From the NCBI GenBank assembly GCA_002729235.1, contig PBTY01000034.1, positions 69,374 to 104,732 of the forward strand: a stretch of DNA of 35,359 bases, in the 5' to 3' direction. This DNA is from Rickettsiales bacterium. Lineage in GTDB: Bacteria > Bacteroidota > Bacteroidia > Cytophagales > Cyclobacteriaceae. A program made the position numbers and the translations under genes. This document shows, piece by piece, positions 27,112 to 35,359 of this stretch (positions are counted from its first letter, which is position 1; each line of letters opens with the position of its first letter). The notes beneath the pieces were generated by a model. That model ran no database searches and was not told the origin of the DNA. It saw nothing but the letters and a program-made list of their open reading frames with translations.

Positions 27112-27825
27112 ATGTCAATAGCAAAATCGAATCAACAAGCACGAGGTACCGTGCAATGTGAAAACTCCTCTATGAATCTTCTGAAAGCCAATGACTTCAT
27201 GGCTGATCAAATCAGAAAGGAGATGCATCGAAGAAATGTATTACTGATCAACATTACTTCATCTGCTGGTAGTGGCAAGACTACTTTAATGCAAGAGACG
27301 GCCAAAAGATTGTCTAGCAAGCTGAGCATGAAAGTGTTGGTGGGAGATTTGGAAACCGAGCGAGATGCGGACAGAATCAAACAAGCAGGAGTGGAGGCTC
27401 TTCAGATTGTAACTGGAGGCATTTGCCATTTAGAAGCACAAATGATCTGGCAAGGAATGGATAGCATCAATCTAGATGGTGTTGACTTACTATTTGTAGA
27501 GAATGTGGGTAATCTGGTTTGTCCCGCTTCTTTTGATTTAGGAGAGGATTACCGAGTAACTTTAATGGCTAGTACAGAAGGAGACGATAAACCAAAGAAA
27601 TATCCTAAGATGTTCTTAACCAGCGACTTAATGCTGGTTTCAAAGTCAGATCTGTTGCCGTATCTTCCATTTTCAGTGGAAGCAGTGACACAAGATGCCA
27701 GAGACATTAATCCAGAACTGGAAGTTATGCAAATCTCCAGTTTGAATGGCGAAGGTATCGATCAGTGGTGTGATTGGTTACTTGAAAAAGTAGAGGTAAA
27801 AAAGGCAACAGCTCAAATTGTCTGA
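27112..27825 (+). CDS. hypB: Hydrogenase nickel-insertion GTPase HypB
   Basis: 237 residues, a SIMIBI-class GTPase. Motifs: Walker A SSAGSGKTTLM (about residues 49-59), switch region VGDLETERDADRI, metal site TGGICHLEAQM, ENVGNLVCPASFDLG (Walker B area), and the guanine-specificity SKSD in LMLVSKSDLLPYL. It lacks the His-rich nickel-storage stretch seen in some N-termini; the leader MSIAKSNQQARGTVQC has no such run. It drives nickel delivery with HypA to HupL. It starts a second transcription unit preceded by operator 3 and runs to the hypF start with a gap of 3 bases. Confidence 0.94.
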   Translation: MSIAKSNQQARGTVQCENSSMNLLKANDFMADQIRKEMHRRNVLLINITSSAGSGKTTLMQETAKRLSSKLSMKVLVGDLETERDADRIKQAGVEALQIVTGGICHLEAQMIWQGMDSINLDGVDLLFVENVGNLVCPASFDLGEDYRVTLMASTEGDDKPKKYPKMFLTSDLMLVSKSDLLPYLPFSVEAVTQDARDINPELEVMQISSLNGEGIDQWCDWLLEKVEVKKATAQIV

Positions 27826-27828
27826 TTT

Positions 27829-30105
27829 TTGCAGACCTATCGGATACATATCGAAGGCATCGTACAGGGCGTTGGTTTTAGACCATTCGTAAAACGTCTG
27901 GCTGAAAGGTTTGAGATAAGTGGAACAGTTCAAAATGGCTTGGATGGTGTTCGCATTATTTTTAATGCCAAGGACCCAGATCATGCTCAAATATTTCTTG
28001 ATACCTGTGTCTCTGAGGCTCCAAAACAATCCAGAATTGACCACTATTCTATGGAATTAGTTGATTCTGAAAGATTTGATCAATTCGAACTATGCTTATC
28101 TGCCGGTCAGGGTGTTCTCAATGCTCCAATCACCCCTGATCAAGGACTTTGCAAACAATGTTCGGAAGAGCTTCTTGATCCTGCTAACATCCGGTATGGT
28201 TATCCTTTTATCAGTTGTACAGATTGCGGTCCGAGGTATTCCATTCTAAATGGGATGCCATTTGATCGAGAGACAACTACCATGGATTTGTTTCCAATGT
28301 GTTCAAATTGTGAGAAAGAATACAATAATGTAGACAATCGACGTTTTTATTCACAAATCAATAGTTGTCCTGAGTGCGGGATTCAATTATCGCTTTGGAC
28401 TGCTTCTGGTGAGTTAGAAATGACCGCTCAGGAAAAGGTCGATGAGGTAATCAAAGCTTTGCGCTCAGGATTTATTGTTGCTGTCAAAGGAATAGGAGGT
28501 TTTCTATTACTGTGTGATGCGTCCAACACAAAGAGTATCCAGCTGCTTCGAGAACGTAAAGTAAGACCAGATAAACCTTTTGCTGTTTTATGTCCATCGC
28601 TGGAATCCATACAATCCAATTTTATACCCTCAACTGCTGAGCAAAAAGCTTTACAAAGTGCAGCAGCTCCAATAGTTATTTTGAAACCTAGAAAGGGAAA
28701 TTTATTGGATTTAAAATTTGTTTCTCCAGGCTTGGATTCTGTTGGAACCATGTTGCCTTATGCGCCATTACTCAAAGTTATTGCTAATCAGTTTATGGAG
28801 CCTTTGGTGGCTACAAGTGCAAATAAAAGTGGGCAGCCGTTAATCTATAAATATGCTGAGGAGTTGCTTGATTTGGCCGATATTGTATTGGATCACAATC
28901 GAGAGGTTACATTTCCTCAAGATGATTCGGTAGTTCGTTTTACACCTTTTACGGATCATCAAATTGTCATGCGTCGATCCAGAGGTTTGGCTCCATCTTA
29001 TATGGCTAAATCTAACGAATTGGATGGATTACTTGCTGTTGGAGCTGAAATGAAAGGGACATTTGCTGTTGGTCATTGCGATCAGGTCTATATTTCACAA
29101 TATTTAGGTCAGCTAGGTTCTTTTGATAATCAAGAGAATTATAAATATGTATTGAATAAGCTTACCTCAATGATTGGATGTAATCCAGAGGTGGTTCTTC
29201 ATGATTTGCATGAGCAATATTTCACTACTGAATTAGCTTCTGAATATACCTTGGAGCAAATAAGTGTTCAGCATCACGAAGCGCATATGATGGCTGTTCT
29301 TTATGAACATTCTCAACTCGAAAGTAATGAGCCTGTTTTAGGTGTGGTTTGGGATGGTACAGGTGCTGGAACTGATGGTGCTGTTTGGGGAAGTGAATAC
29401 ATGGTATATGATGACGGGCATATCGATCGATTAGCTCATTGGGACTATTTTCCGGTTATAGCCGGAGACAAAATGAGTAAAGAGCCAAGATTGTCAGCCT
29501 TGGCTATTTTGGGAGAGAATAGTGGCTTGGAAAAGAAATTTACAAATCAGGAATGGTCTTACTATTCCAAATTGAGAAAACAAGAGTCATTGCAAACGTC
29601 TAGTATGGGGCGCATTTTTGATGCAGTAGCTTCTATTCTAGGCTTAATAGATGTGTCGACGTACGAAGGTCAAGCCGCCATGCTGTTGGAGCAATGTGCG
29701 TTGAGTTATTATCTTGAAAATGGATCAAATACTCCAGGAATTTATGAAATCTCTTTAGACCGATTGAATACGCGTGAGCTATTGGATATGATACTTGATG
29801 ATGTTTGTCAAGAAATTGAGCCCAATAAGATTGCTGCTAAATTCCATGAGACATTGGTTAGTTCAATTAGCTATATGATCCAGATTGGTCAGTTTCAAAA
29901 GGTAGCCTTCTCTGGTGGAGTTTTTCAGAATGGATTATTGGTTGATCTTATCCAGTTTAGGATAGAAGATCATGTGCAAACCTATTTCCACCAGCAACTT
30001 TCACCTAACGACGAAAATATTAGCCTGGGCCAGATGGTCCATTATCGATACGTACAATCAAAAGAGCCTTTAAAAACATTTAAACAACAAGAACAATGTG
30101 TTTAG
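27829..30105 (+). CDS. hypF: Carbamoyltransferase HypF (cyanide ligand synthesis)
   Basis: 758 residues, normal length. It converts carbamoyl phosphate and ATP to carbamoyl adenylate and passes the carbamoyl group to the C-terminal Cys of HypE. Domains: acylphosphatase (YRIHIEGIVQGVGFRPFVKR, residues 4-23), zinc fingers (CKQCSEELLD ... FISCTDCGPRY ... MCSNCEKEYN ... SCPECG), a YrdC-like domain (GIGGFLLLCDASN, ATSANKSGQP) and a Kae1-like domain (VQHHEAHMMA, WDGTGAGTDGAVWG). The start is a TTG at 27829, three bases after the hypB stop; no ATG or GTG precedes the acylphosphatase domain, so TTG seems real and translation is probably coupled to hypB. The end overlaps hypC by 10 bases. Confidence 0.95.
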   Translation: MQTYRIHIEGIVQGVGFRPFVKRLAERFEISGTVQNGLDGVRIIFNAKDPDHAQIFLDTCVSEAPKQSRIDHYSMELVDSERFDQFELCLSAGQGVLNAPITPDQGLCKQCSEELLDPANIRYGYPFISCTDCGPRYSILNGMPFDRETTTMDLFPMCSNCEKEYNNVDNRRFYSQINSCPECGIQLSLWTASGELEMTAQEKVDEVIKALRSGFIVAVKGIGGFLLLCDASNTKSIQLLRERKVRPDKPFAVLCPSLESIQSNFIPSTAEQKALQSAAAPIVILKPRKGNLLDLKFVSPGLDSVGTMLPYAPLLKVIANQFMEPLVATSANKSGQPLIYKYAEELLDLADIVLDHNREVTFPQDDSVVRFTPFTDHQIVMRRSRGLAPSYMAKSNELDGLLAVGAEMKGTFAVGHCDQVYISQYLGQLGSFDNQENYKYVLNKLTSMIGCNPEVVLHDLHEQYFTTELASEYTLEQISVQHHEAHMMAVLYEHSQLESNEPVLGVVWDGTGAGTDGAVWGSEYMVYDDGHIDRLAHWDYFPVIAGDKMSKEPRLSALAILGENSGLEKKFTNQEWSYYSKLRKQESLQTSSMGRIFDAVASILGLIDVSTYEGQAAMLLEQCALSYYLENGSNTPGIYEISLDRLNTRELLDMILDDVCQEIEPNKIAAKFHETLVSSISYMIQIGQFQKVAFSGGVFQNGLLVDLIQFRIEDHVQTYFHQQLSPNDENISLGQMVHYRYVQSKEPLKTFKQQEQCV

Positions 30106-30377
30106 CAATACCTGGAAAGATTAAGTCCATTGAAATGCGATACAACAATACGGTACGCATGGCCAAAGTACAATTTGGAGGGATCGTAAAAGAAGCAAGT
30201 CTCGAAATGGTTCCTGCAGCCAAAGAGGGAGATTATGTGTTGGTGCATGTAGGTGTTGCCATAAGCATTGTCAATGAGGAGGAGGCACAGAAAACCTTTG
30301 AGTATTTAAGAGAAGCTGGAGAACTGGACGAGCTAGAGCCAGCTTCAGTGGAGCAATTAAACAAGGAGGAGGAATGA
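30096..30377 (+). CDS. hypC: Hydrogenase assembly chaperone HypC
   Basis: 93 residues starting [13 protein letters not shown], the HypC/HypG hallmark. After removal of Met, the N-terminal Cys binds the Fe(CN)2CO unit together with HypD, and HypC then carries it to the large subunit. The middle [16 protein letters not shown] and [13 protein letters not shown] are typical OB-like strands. An acidic, Glu-rich tail (EEEAQK ... LNKEEE) follows. Only one hypC-type gene is visible in the island, fitting a single hydrogenase here. The ATG lies in the end of hypF and its TGA overlaps the hypD ATG (ATGA). Confidence 0.95.
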   Translation: MCLAIPGKIKSIEMRYNNTVRMAKVQFGGIVKEASLEMVPAAKEGDYVLVHVGVAISIVNEEEAQKTFEYLREAGELDELEPASVEQLNKEEE

Positions 30378-31471
30378 AGTATTTATCTGAATATCGAGAT
30401 CCTGAGCTTGTAAAAGAGTATTTGGAAGAACTTCATAAGGTTGTTACTAAGCCGTGGACGATCATGGAAGTTTGTGGTGGTCAGACCCATAGTCTGGTAA
30501 AGAATGGCATTCTGGACTTACTTCCTAAGGAAATAACCATGGTTCATGGACCGGGATGTCCTGTATGTGTTACTCCTTTAAACCTTATAGATAAAGCGAT
30601 TTATCTAGCTGAGGAAAAAGGTGCGATCCTTTGTTCCTATGGAGACATGCTTCGAGTACCAGGTTCACAAAAGAGTTTGCAAGAAGCCAAGGCTGGAGGT
30701 GCAGATATTCGCATTCTGTATTCTCCTTTGGAGGCTGTCAACATCGCGCGAGAGAACCCGGATAAACAGGTAGTGTTCTATGCTGTTGGTTTTGAAACGA
30801 CAGCTCCAGCCAATGCACTTTCTGTAGTTCATGCTCACAGAGATGGTTTGACCAATTACAGCATTCTTGCTTCACATGTGTTGGTTCCACCAGCTATTGA
30901 AGCATTGGTGAGCGATGAGGAAAGTGTAGTACAAGGATTTTTGGCTGCCGGGCATGTGTGCACCATTATGGGAATGGAGGAGTATTACCCATTAGTTGAA
31001 AAGCATCAGGTTCCAATAGTTGTTACGGGTTTTGAGCCTGTAGATCTGCTTCAGGGCATCTTAATGGTGGTGAAGCAACTCGAAAAAGGTGAGCATAAAC
31101 TCGAAAATCAGTATGCTCGAATGGTTAGTCGAGAAGGAAATCGCGAAGCACAGGGAGTAATTGAGCAGGTGTTTGAAGTGACTGATCGTCTATGGAGAGG
31201 AATGGAAGTAATTCCAAAAAGTGGTTACCAGGTGAAAAGTCAATTTGCGGATTATGATGCCAATGTCAAGTTTAGCATTGAGATAGAAGAAGCTCATGAG
31301 CACAAAGAATGCATTGCCGGTGAAATCATGAAAGGATTGAAAAAACCACATCAGTGCAGTCAGTTTGGTAAGAAGTGTACACCGGTTAATCCTCTTGGAG
31401 CTCCAATGGTTTCCTCAGAAGGCGCTTGTGCGGCCTATTATCATTATTCCACAACAGAAGAACTGGTCTAA
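30374..31471 (+). CDS. hypD: Hydrogenase maturation protein HypD (Fe-S scaffold)
   Basis: 365 residues. With HypC it holds the iron while CN and CO ligands are attached. Conserved parts: [15 protein letters not shown] (about residues 33-47), [10 protein letters not shown] (about 57-66), [10 protein letters not shown], and a C-terminal [4Fe-4S] region with cysteines in [19 protein letters not shown] and GACAAYY. The start has an unusually strong Shine-Dalgarno, AAGGAGGAGG at 30363-30372, and overlaps the hypC stop by 4 bases, which favours efficient coupled translation. It is followed after 14 bases by hypE. Confidence 0.95.
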   Translation: MKYLSEYRDPELVKEYLEELHKVVTKPWTIMEVCGGQTHSLVKNGILDLLPKEITMVHGPGCPVCVTPLNLIDKAIYLAEEKGAILCSYGDMLRVPGSQKSLQEAKAGGADIRILYSPLEAVNIARENPDKQVVFYAVGFETTAPANALSVVHAHRDGLTNYSILASHVLVPPAIEALVSDEESVVQGFLAAGHVCTIMGMEEYYPLVEKHQVPIVVTGFEPVDLLQGILMVVKQLEKGEHKLENQYARMVSREGNREAQGVIEQVFEVTDRLWRGMEVIPKSGYQVKSQFADYDANVKFSIEIEEAHEHKECIAGEIMKGLKKPHQCSQFGKKCTPVNPLGAPMVSSEGACAAYYHYSTTEELV

Positions 31472-31485
31472 AAGAGAGCAAGAGA

Positions 31486-32529
31486 ATGAAGTTTAGCAAC
31501 AATTGCCCAATGCCCAAATTAGACTTTGATGTCATCACCATGGGGCATGGAAGTGGAGGCGTTTTAACCCATAAATTACTCGACAAGGGAGTTTTCTCTT
31601 TGTTGAGTAATGATCTGTTGGATCAAAAGCATGATGGAGCCGTTTTCCAAATTGATGGACCGATGGCTTTCTCTACGGATAGTTATGTGGTAAATCCCAT
31701 CTTTTTCCCTGGCGGCAACATTGGTGATTTAGCTGTTAATGGCACAGTCAATGATCTGGCAATGTGCGGCGCTCAGCCAAAGTACCTGTCTCTTAGCTTT
31801 ATTCTAGAGGAAGGTTTGAAAATGGAAGAGTTTTGGGAAGTGCTGGTGAGCATCAAAGAAGCTGCAGAAAAAGCCGGCGTTCAAATCGTTACGGGAGATA
31901 CCAAGGTTGTAGATCGAGGTAAAGCAGATAAAATCTTTATCAATACATCAGGTGTTGGACAAGTGCTGAATGGTGCGAGCATCGGGATAGATAATGTAAA
32001 GCCAGGTGATAAGATCATTGTAAGTGGAGAAATTGCCAATCATGGTATTGCGGTAATGTCTGTTCGTGAGGGGTTGGAATTTGAAACGGATATTTTGACT
32101 GACAGTCGTCCACTGAATCATGCAGTGAAAGAGTTGATTGATCAATATGCACAGGACATTCATTTACTTCGCGACCCGACAAGAGGTGGAGTGAGTACTG
32201 TATTGAACGAAATTGCTCAACAAGGAAAAGTAGGGGTAGATATTGAATATAGACTTTTGCCACTCAATGAATCTGTTGAAGGAGCATGTGAAATGCTTGG
32301 ATTGGATCCGCTTTATGTGGCGAATGAGGGTGTTTTTCTTGCCATCGTCTCAGGTGATCAAGCAGAAGCCATTGTGGAGACTTTGCAATCTATTGAAGGT
32401 TGTGAGCAAGCAGCTATCATCGGTGAAGTCACAGAAGAACATATTGGGAAAGTCATTTCCACCAGTCCGATCATGGGACGTAGAGTGATTGGAATGCTTC
32501 CAGGAGAACAACTGCCAAGGATATGCTAG
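31486..32529 (+). CDS. hypE: Carbamoyl dehydratase HypE
   Basis: 347 residues from the ATG at 31486; longer frames start inside hypD and lack family sequence. It dehydrates its carbamoylated C-terminal cysteine to thiocyanate using ATP and donates cyanide to iron on HypCD. Features: MGHGSGGVLTHKL near the N-terminus, the PurM-like ATP site (FSTDSYVVNPIFFPGGNIGD and NGTVNDLAMCGA), DTKVVDRGKADK, LRDPTRGGVST and the essential C-terminal PRIC ending in Cys. The C-terminal cysteine codon overlaps the start of the NHL gene; a 7-base overlap couples the two. Confidence 0.95.
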   Translation: MKFSNNCPMPKLDFDVITMGHGSGGVLTHKLLDKGVFSLLSNDLLDQKHDGAVFQIDGPMAFSTDSYVVNPIFFPGGNIGDLAVNGTVNDLAMCGAQPKYLSLSFILEEGLKMEEFWEVLVSIKEAAEKAGVQIVTGDTKVVDRGKADKIFINTSGVGQVLNGASIGIDNVKPGDKIIVSGEIANHGIAVMSVREGLEFETDILTDSRPLNHAVKELIDQYAQDIHLLRDPTRGGVSTVLNEIAQQGKVGVDIEYRLLPLNESVEGACEMLGLDPLYVANEGVFLAIVSGDQAEAIVETLQSIEGCEQAAIIGEVTEEHIGKVISTSPIMGRRVIGMLPGEQLPRIC

Positions 32530-33626
32530 CCGAATTGCAAAAAGAAATATTACCTGGAGCTAATGTCTTTGTAGGTGATCCTACAGATCCATTTCTGGCA
32601 CCAAGAGGAGTTTGGATTGGTAAAGGAAAGATGTTGGTGTCTGATACCGGTCAGAATCGTGTGTATGTCTGGAATAGTATTCCAACTGGGAAGCAAGGGA
32701 AACCTGATTTAGTGTTGGGGCAAGATCTATTCGGAAGCACTGGCAGGAACAATCAGGGAACAGCATCTGGAAGTTCATTGCAGTATCCATCTGCGATATG
32801 GTCGGATGGAGAACGCATCATTCTGGGCGATGCCTGGAATCACCGGGTACTAATTTGGAATTCCTGGCCAACAAAAAATGGTCAGGAAGCCGATGTGGTG
32901 ATCGGTCAGAAAAATCTCAAAGATACACAGCCTAACATCAAAGGTGTGGGGGCAGAGCCGGATGCACATACGTTGTACTGGCCTTATGGTGTATTCAGTA
33001 ACGGTAAGGAATTATGGATTGCTGATACTGGTAATCGTCGAGTGCTGTATTTTGAAAGTATTCCTACAAAAAATGGTCAATCAGCAGATGCAGTCATTGG
33101 CAAGGAGAACTTCACCGAGCGAGATTACGATCATGAAAATCCAATTTGGCCCTATTCCGTTAAGATTAGTGAGTCAGGCCAATTAGCCATTACTGATACA
33201 CAGTATTATCGAGTGCTGGTGTGGAAGCATTGGAAAGATGCTTTGATACAAAAAGCTGATTTGATTATTGGACAGGAAGATTTCAATCAAAATGGTCAGA
33301 ATCAATTTCGATTAACACCAGCATCCAACACTTTGAATTGGTGCTACGATAGCTGCTTCGAAGGTGAAAATCTTTGGGTAGTTGATACTGGAAACAGTCG
33401 ATTGCTGAAGCATAATTTAAATAGTGAAAAGAATGCACCTGCTGCGATTGATTTGATCGGTCACACCGGGTTTGATATAGGAAGTGAAAATGTCAATACC
33501 ATTATGGGAACTGAAAATGCGCTTTATTGGCCATTTTCTGTATGTATTGATGGTGGGACTATTGCGATTGCTGATACTGGCAATCACCGAATTATTATTG
33601 GAGATTTAGCGAATAGAAAGAAATGA
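32523..33626 (+). CDS. NHL-repeat beta-propeller protein of the hydrogenase island
   Basis: 367 residues with no signal peptide or membrane helix. Five to six NHL-type repeats are visible, each with a (A/S)DTGNxRV core followed by a WNSxPTKNGQxADxVIGQ block: VSDTGQNRVYVWNSIPTGKQ, LGDAWNHRVLIWNSW, IADTGNRRVLYFESIP, ITDTQYYRVLVWKHW, VVDTGNSRLLKHNL and IADTGNHRIIIGDL. The fold is a six-bladed propeller that could bind protein partners. To my recollection similar NHL genes sit in group 1h/2a hydrogenase clusters of other bacteria, without known role. The start overlaps hypE by 7 bases; the end overlaps the permease ATG (ATGA). Confidence 0.85.
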   Translation: MLAELQKEILPGANVFVGDPTDPFLAPRGVWIGKGKMLVSDTGQNRVYVWNSIPTGKQGKPDLVLGQDLFGSTGRNNQGTASGSSLQYPSAIWSDGERIILGDAWNHRVLIWNSWPTKNGQEADVVIGQKNLKDTQPNIKGVGAEPDAHTLYWPYGVFSNGKELWIADTGNRRVLYFESIPTKNGQSADAVIGKENFTERDYDHENPIWPYSVKISESGQLAITDTQYYRVLVWKHWKDALIQKADLIIGQEDFNQNGQNQFRLTPASNTLNWCYDSCFEGENLWVVDTGNSRLLKHNLNSEKNAPAAIDLIGHTGFDIGSENVNTIMGTENALYWPFSVCIDGGTIAIADTGNHRIIIGDLANRKK

Positions 33627-34237
33627 CGTGGATACCATTTGTTTTTGCAGCCATGGTTGGATTTAATCATGCGTTTGAAGCAGATCATGTGTTGGCTGTT
33701 GGGAATATTGCCAATAAGCGCCCTAGCATTTGGATGGCGATAAAAGATGGCATTTTCTGGGGATTGGGGCATACTTCCATGATATTCCTGGTAGGTATCT
33801 TCATTATTATCGGAAAGCTGTTCTTATTGGAGGAGGTGGAATTCGAATTCTTCGAGGTTTTCGTAGGGATCTCCATGGTTGGTTTGGGTCTATATCGATT
33901 AGTAAAATACCAGAAGACTCATGATCACTCACATACTCCAAAGGATGCCAATTTCAGGGTTGCTTACTCTGTTGGTCTGATTCATGGGCTAGCAGGAAGC
34001 GGAACCGTCATTTTATTGGCCATGTCAGAAATCAAAAGCAATGTGGAAGGCATCTTTTACTTATTGATTTTTGGAATTGGATCCATTTTGGGCATGATGG
34101 TAGTGGCAGGTGTATTTACTTTGCCCTATTTAAAATCTATTCAGTCAGGTGGAGCATTTCACAAAGTGCTTGTCTGGATATCTGCAGGGTTGTGCCTCAG
34201 TTATGGTGTTTGGATGATTGTTAGTTACTTTCAATAA
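33623..34237 (+). CDS. Nickel/cobalt permease-like membrane protein (NicO/UreH/NiCoT superfamily)
   Basis: 204 residues with about six membrane helices. The first helix holds the NiCoT signature H-x4-D-H as NHAFEADHVLAVGN (His16, Asp21, His22). The second conserved block is GLIHGLAGSGTVILLAMSEI, and ISVGLGLYRLVKY lies between. A short histidine stretch, HDHSHTPKD, is placed in a loop and could catch metal. It most likely imports Ni2+ for the hydrogenase, as it ends the hyp operon. UreH-like proteins of the same superfamily are an alternative. The ATG overlaps the NHL stop by 4 bases and the next gene starts 3 bases after its end. Confidence 0.83.
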   Translation: MTWIPFVFAAMVGFNHAFEADHVLAVGNIANKRPSIWMAIKDGIFWGLGHTSMIFLVGIFIIIGKLFLLEEVEFEFFEVFVGISMVGLGLYRLVKYQKTHDHSHTPKDANFRVAYSVGLIHGLAGSGTVILLAMSEIKSNVEGIFYLLIFGIGSILGMMVVAGVFTLPYLKSIQSGGAFHKVLVWISAGLCLSYGVWMIVSYFQ

Positions 34238-34240
34238 TTG

Positions 34241-34801
34241 ATGAGCAAGGTTGAGCTTTTTATTGTTGCATTGACTCAGAGTGAATCTGTTCCCGGGAAG
34301 GCCAGCCTGATCCTGGAGGATGTCAAGCATTCCAGAAGACTTCCGGTGATTATCGGTAATTCTGAAGCTCAATCCATAGCCCTTGTATTGGAACGTATGA
34401 AACCCAAGCGTCCACAAACACATGATCTATTAGTGAATGTCCTTAAAGGTCTAAAAGGCACCCTAAAAGAGGTGTTGATACATAGATATGACAATGGGGT
34501 GTTCTTCTCAAAGCTTATTCTTAAGTCGCAGGATGATTTGATTGAGCTGGATAGCAGAGTCTCAGATGCGGTGGCAATTGCTTGTAGAATGGATACACCT
34601 ATATTCATCAATGAGGAGATTTTTGAGGAGATAAGCCTCGATAATGACATGGAGGCTATTCCTAAAACAACAAGGGGAGGTCTAACCAATTATTCCTTAG
34701 AGGAACTTGAGGATATGCTTCAAAAAGTACTGTTAAAAGAGGACTATATCAGTGCTACTCGAATCCGAGATGCCATTGAGAAAAAGATGCTGGGAAATTA
34801 G
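34241..34801 (+). CDS. Bifunctional nuclease family (DUF151) protein with UVR domain
   Basis: 186 residues from the ATG at 34241. The N-terminal part (MSKVELFIVALTQSES, LPVIIGNSEAQSIALVLERM, KRPQTHDLLVNVLKGL, VSDAVAIACRMDTPIFINEE) is a clear DUF151/bifunctional nuclease domain. The C-terminal part, LEELEDMLQKVLLKEDYISA followed by TRIRDAIEKK, is a UVR motif as in UvrB/UvrC, used for protein contact. The combination is widespread in Bacteroidota. The gene is unrelated to hydrogenase by known function but starts 3 bases after the permease, so it may be cotranscribed; it may mark the right border of the island. Confidence 0.87.
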   Translation: MSKVELFIVALTQSESVPGKASLILEDVKHSRRLPVIIGNSEAQSIALVLERMKPKRPQTHDLLVNVLKGLKGTLKEVLIHRYDNGVFFSKLILKSQDDLIELDSRVSDAVAIACRMDTPIFINEEIFEEISLDNDMEAIPKTTRGGLTNYSLEELEDMLQKVLLKEDYISATRIRDAIEKKMLGN

Positions 34802-34886
34802 CATCTAAATGATCTAAATTCTTCGTTATTTTCGCGAACCAAAAAGTAAGATGTTGGGTTCTTACATTTCTAATTGATTCTAGATC

Positions 34887-35359
34887 ATGGAACAAATTAC
34901 ATTAGGTTCAGGATGCTTTTGGTGTACAGAAGCGATTTTCCAGCGTTTGAAAGGCGTGGAGTCTGCTGTATCTGGTTACACAGGTGGTAAAACCAAAGAT
35001 CCATTTTATAAAGAAATTTGTACTGGTACCACAGGTCATGCTGAGGTAGTTCAGGTGACTTATGATCCAGCGATTATTTCACTCGAGGAAATCCTGGAGG
35101 TGTTCTGGAAGACTCACGATCCAACCACGTTGAATCGTCAGGGTAATGATGTGGGAACACAGTATCGTTCGGCGGTATTCTATCATTCAGAAGAGCAGAA
35201 AGAAACTGCGGAGCGCATCAAAAAGGCTTTAGATGAATCTGGAGCCTGGGGAGATCCGATTGTTACGGAAATCACTAAAGTAGATGTATTTTATCCTGCA
35301 GAAGATTACCATCAGGAATACTACAATGAAAACGGTAGTCAACCTTATTGCCAGTTCGT
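34887..35359 (+). CDS. msrA: Peptide-methionine (S)-S-oxide reductase, truncated by the window edge
   Basis: 157 complete codons of MsrA are visible and the frame is still open at base 35359. It reduces methionine-S-sulfoxide in proteins. The catalytic motif GCFWCTEAIF is at residues 9-18, with active Cys10. Further family blocks are VSGYTGG, TGHAEVVQVTYDP, FWKTHDPTTLNRQGNDVGTQ, YRSAVFYHSEEQ and DFYPAEDYHQ-type FYPAEDYHQEYY. It lies 85 bases after the DUF151 gene; no terminator is obvious in that gap. Confidence 0.95.
   Translation, partial: MEQITLGSGCFWCTEAIFQRLKGVESAVSGYTGGKTKDPFYKEICTGTTGHAEVVQVTYDPAIISLEEILEVFWKTHDPTTLNRQGNDVGTQYRSAVFYHSEEQKETAERIKKALDESGAWGDPIVTEITKVDVFYPAEDYHQEYYNENGSQPYCQF

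Noticed and set aside
31426-31485. A longer HypE starting [12 protein letters not shown]
   Set aside because: This segment is the out-of-frame end of hypD; family similarity begins near the ATG at 31486.

Overview
The window reads as chromosome of a Bacteroidota member, most likely an aerobic, perhaps marine, Cytophagales-type bacterium. Supporting this are a SusC/SusD outer-membrane pair, a sensor kinase with periplasmic reg_prop propellers, a histone-H1-like small protein, a DUF6913-like protein, an alpha-oxoamine synthase of the serine palmitoyltransferase kind and TAnnTTTG-like promoter boxes. Starts often lack a strong Shine-Dalgarno. I see no rRNA, tRNA, CRISPR array, insertion sequence or phage gene, and no gene-free stretch longer than 300 bases.

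Positions 1-19945 are mostly housekeeping and envelope genes. In order: the tail of an alpha-oxoamine synthase, an H1-like protein with its terminator, a secreted NTF2-like protein, a metallophosphoesterase lipoprotein gene broken by a one-base frameshift, and a methyltransferase. Next comes a leftward ligA / DUF6913 / dapA operon, then a CCA-adding-type nucleotidyltransferase and a secreted TPR protein. A large leftward block follows: a sensor histidine kinase, an SRPBCC protein, susD, susC, an Omp85-like barrel and a seven-helix membrane protein of unknown role.

Positions 20005-34237 form one rightward [NiFe]-hydrogenase island of about 14 kb. It opens with two paralogous TetR-type regulators around an unknown 121-residue protein. 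Then come cytoplasmic small and large subunits resembling group 2a (HupSL/Huc-like) uptake hydrogenases, a maturation protease, an unknown 106-residue protein, a TPR protein, hypA, hypB, hypF, hypC, hypD, hypE, an NHL beta-propeller protein and a nickel-permease-like protein. Many genes abut or overlap by 4-11 bases. The set covers subunit synthesis, nickel uptake, Fe(CN)2CO assembly (HypCDEF), nickel insertion (HypAB) and C-terminal processing, but contains no recognisable electron acceptor.

The most interesting signal is regulatory. Three near-identical palindromes of the form TTAGAAA-N4-TTTCTAA lie at 20005 (just before the first tetR), 21648 (before hupS) and 27030 (before hypB), the three main non-coding gaps of the island. 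The two TetR proteins have nearly identical recognition helices. This looks like a dedicated, self-regulated hydrogenase regulon. The hupS leader also carries three AATATTTG half-sites. A 12-bp hairpin with a UCCG tetraloop and a U-run sits between hupL and the maturation genes, and a hairpin that can mask GGAGG precedes hypB.

After the island come a DUF151 bifunctional-nuclease-family gene and the beginning of msrA, which runs off the right edge.
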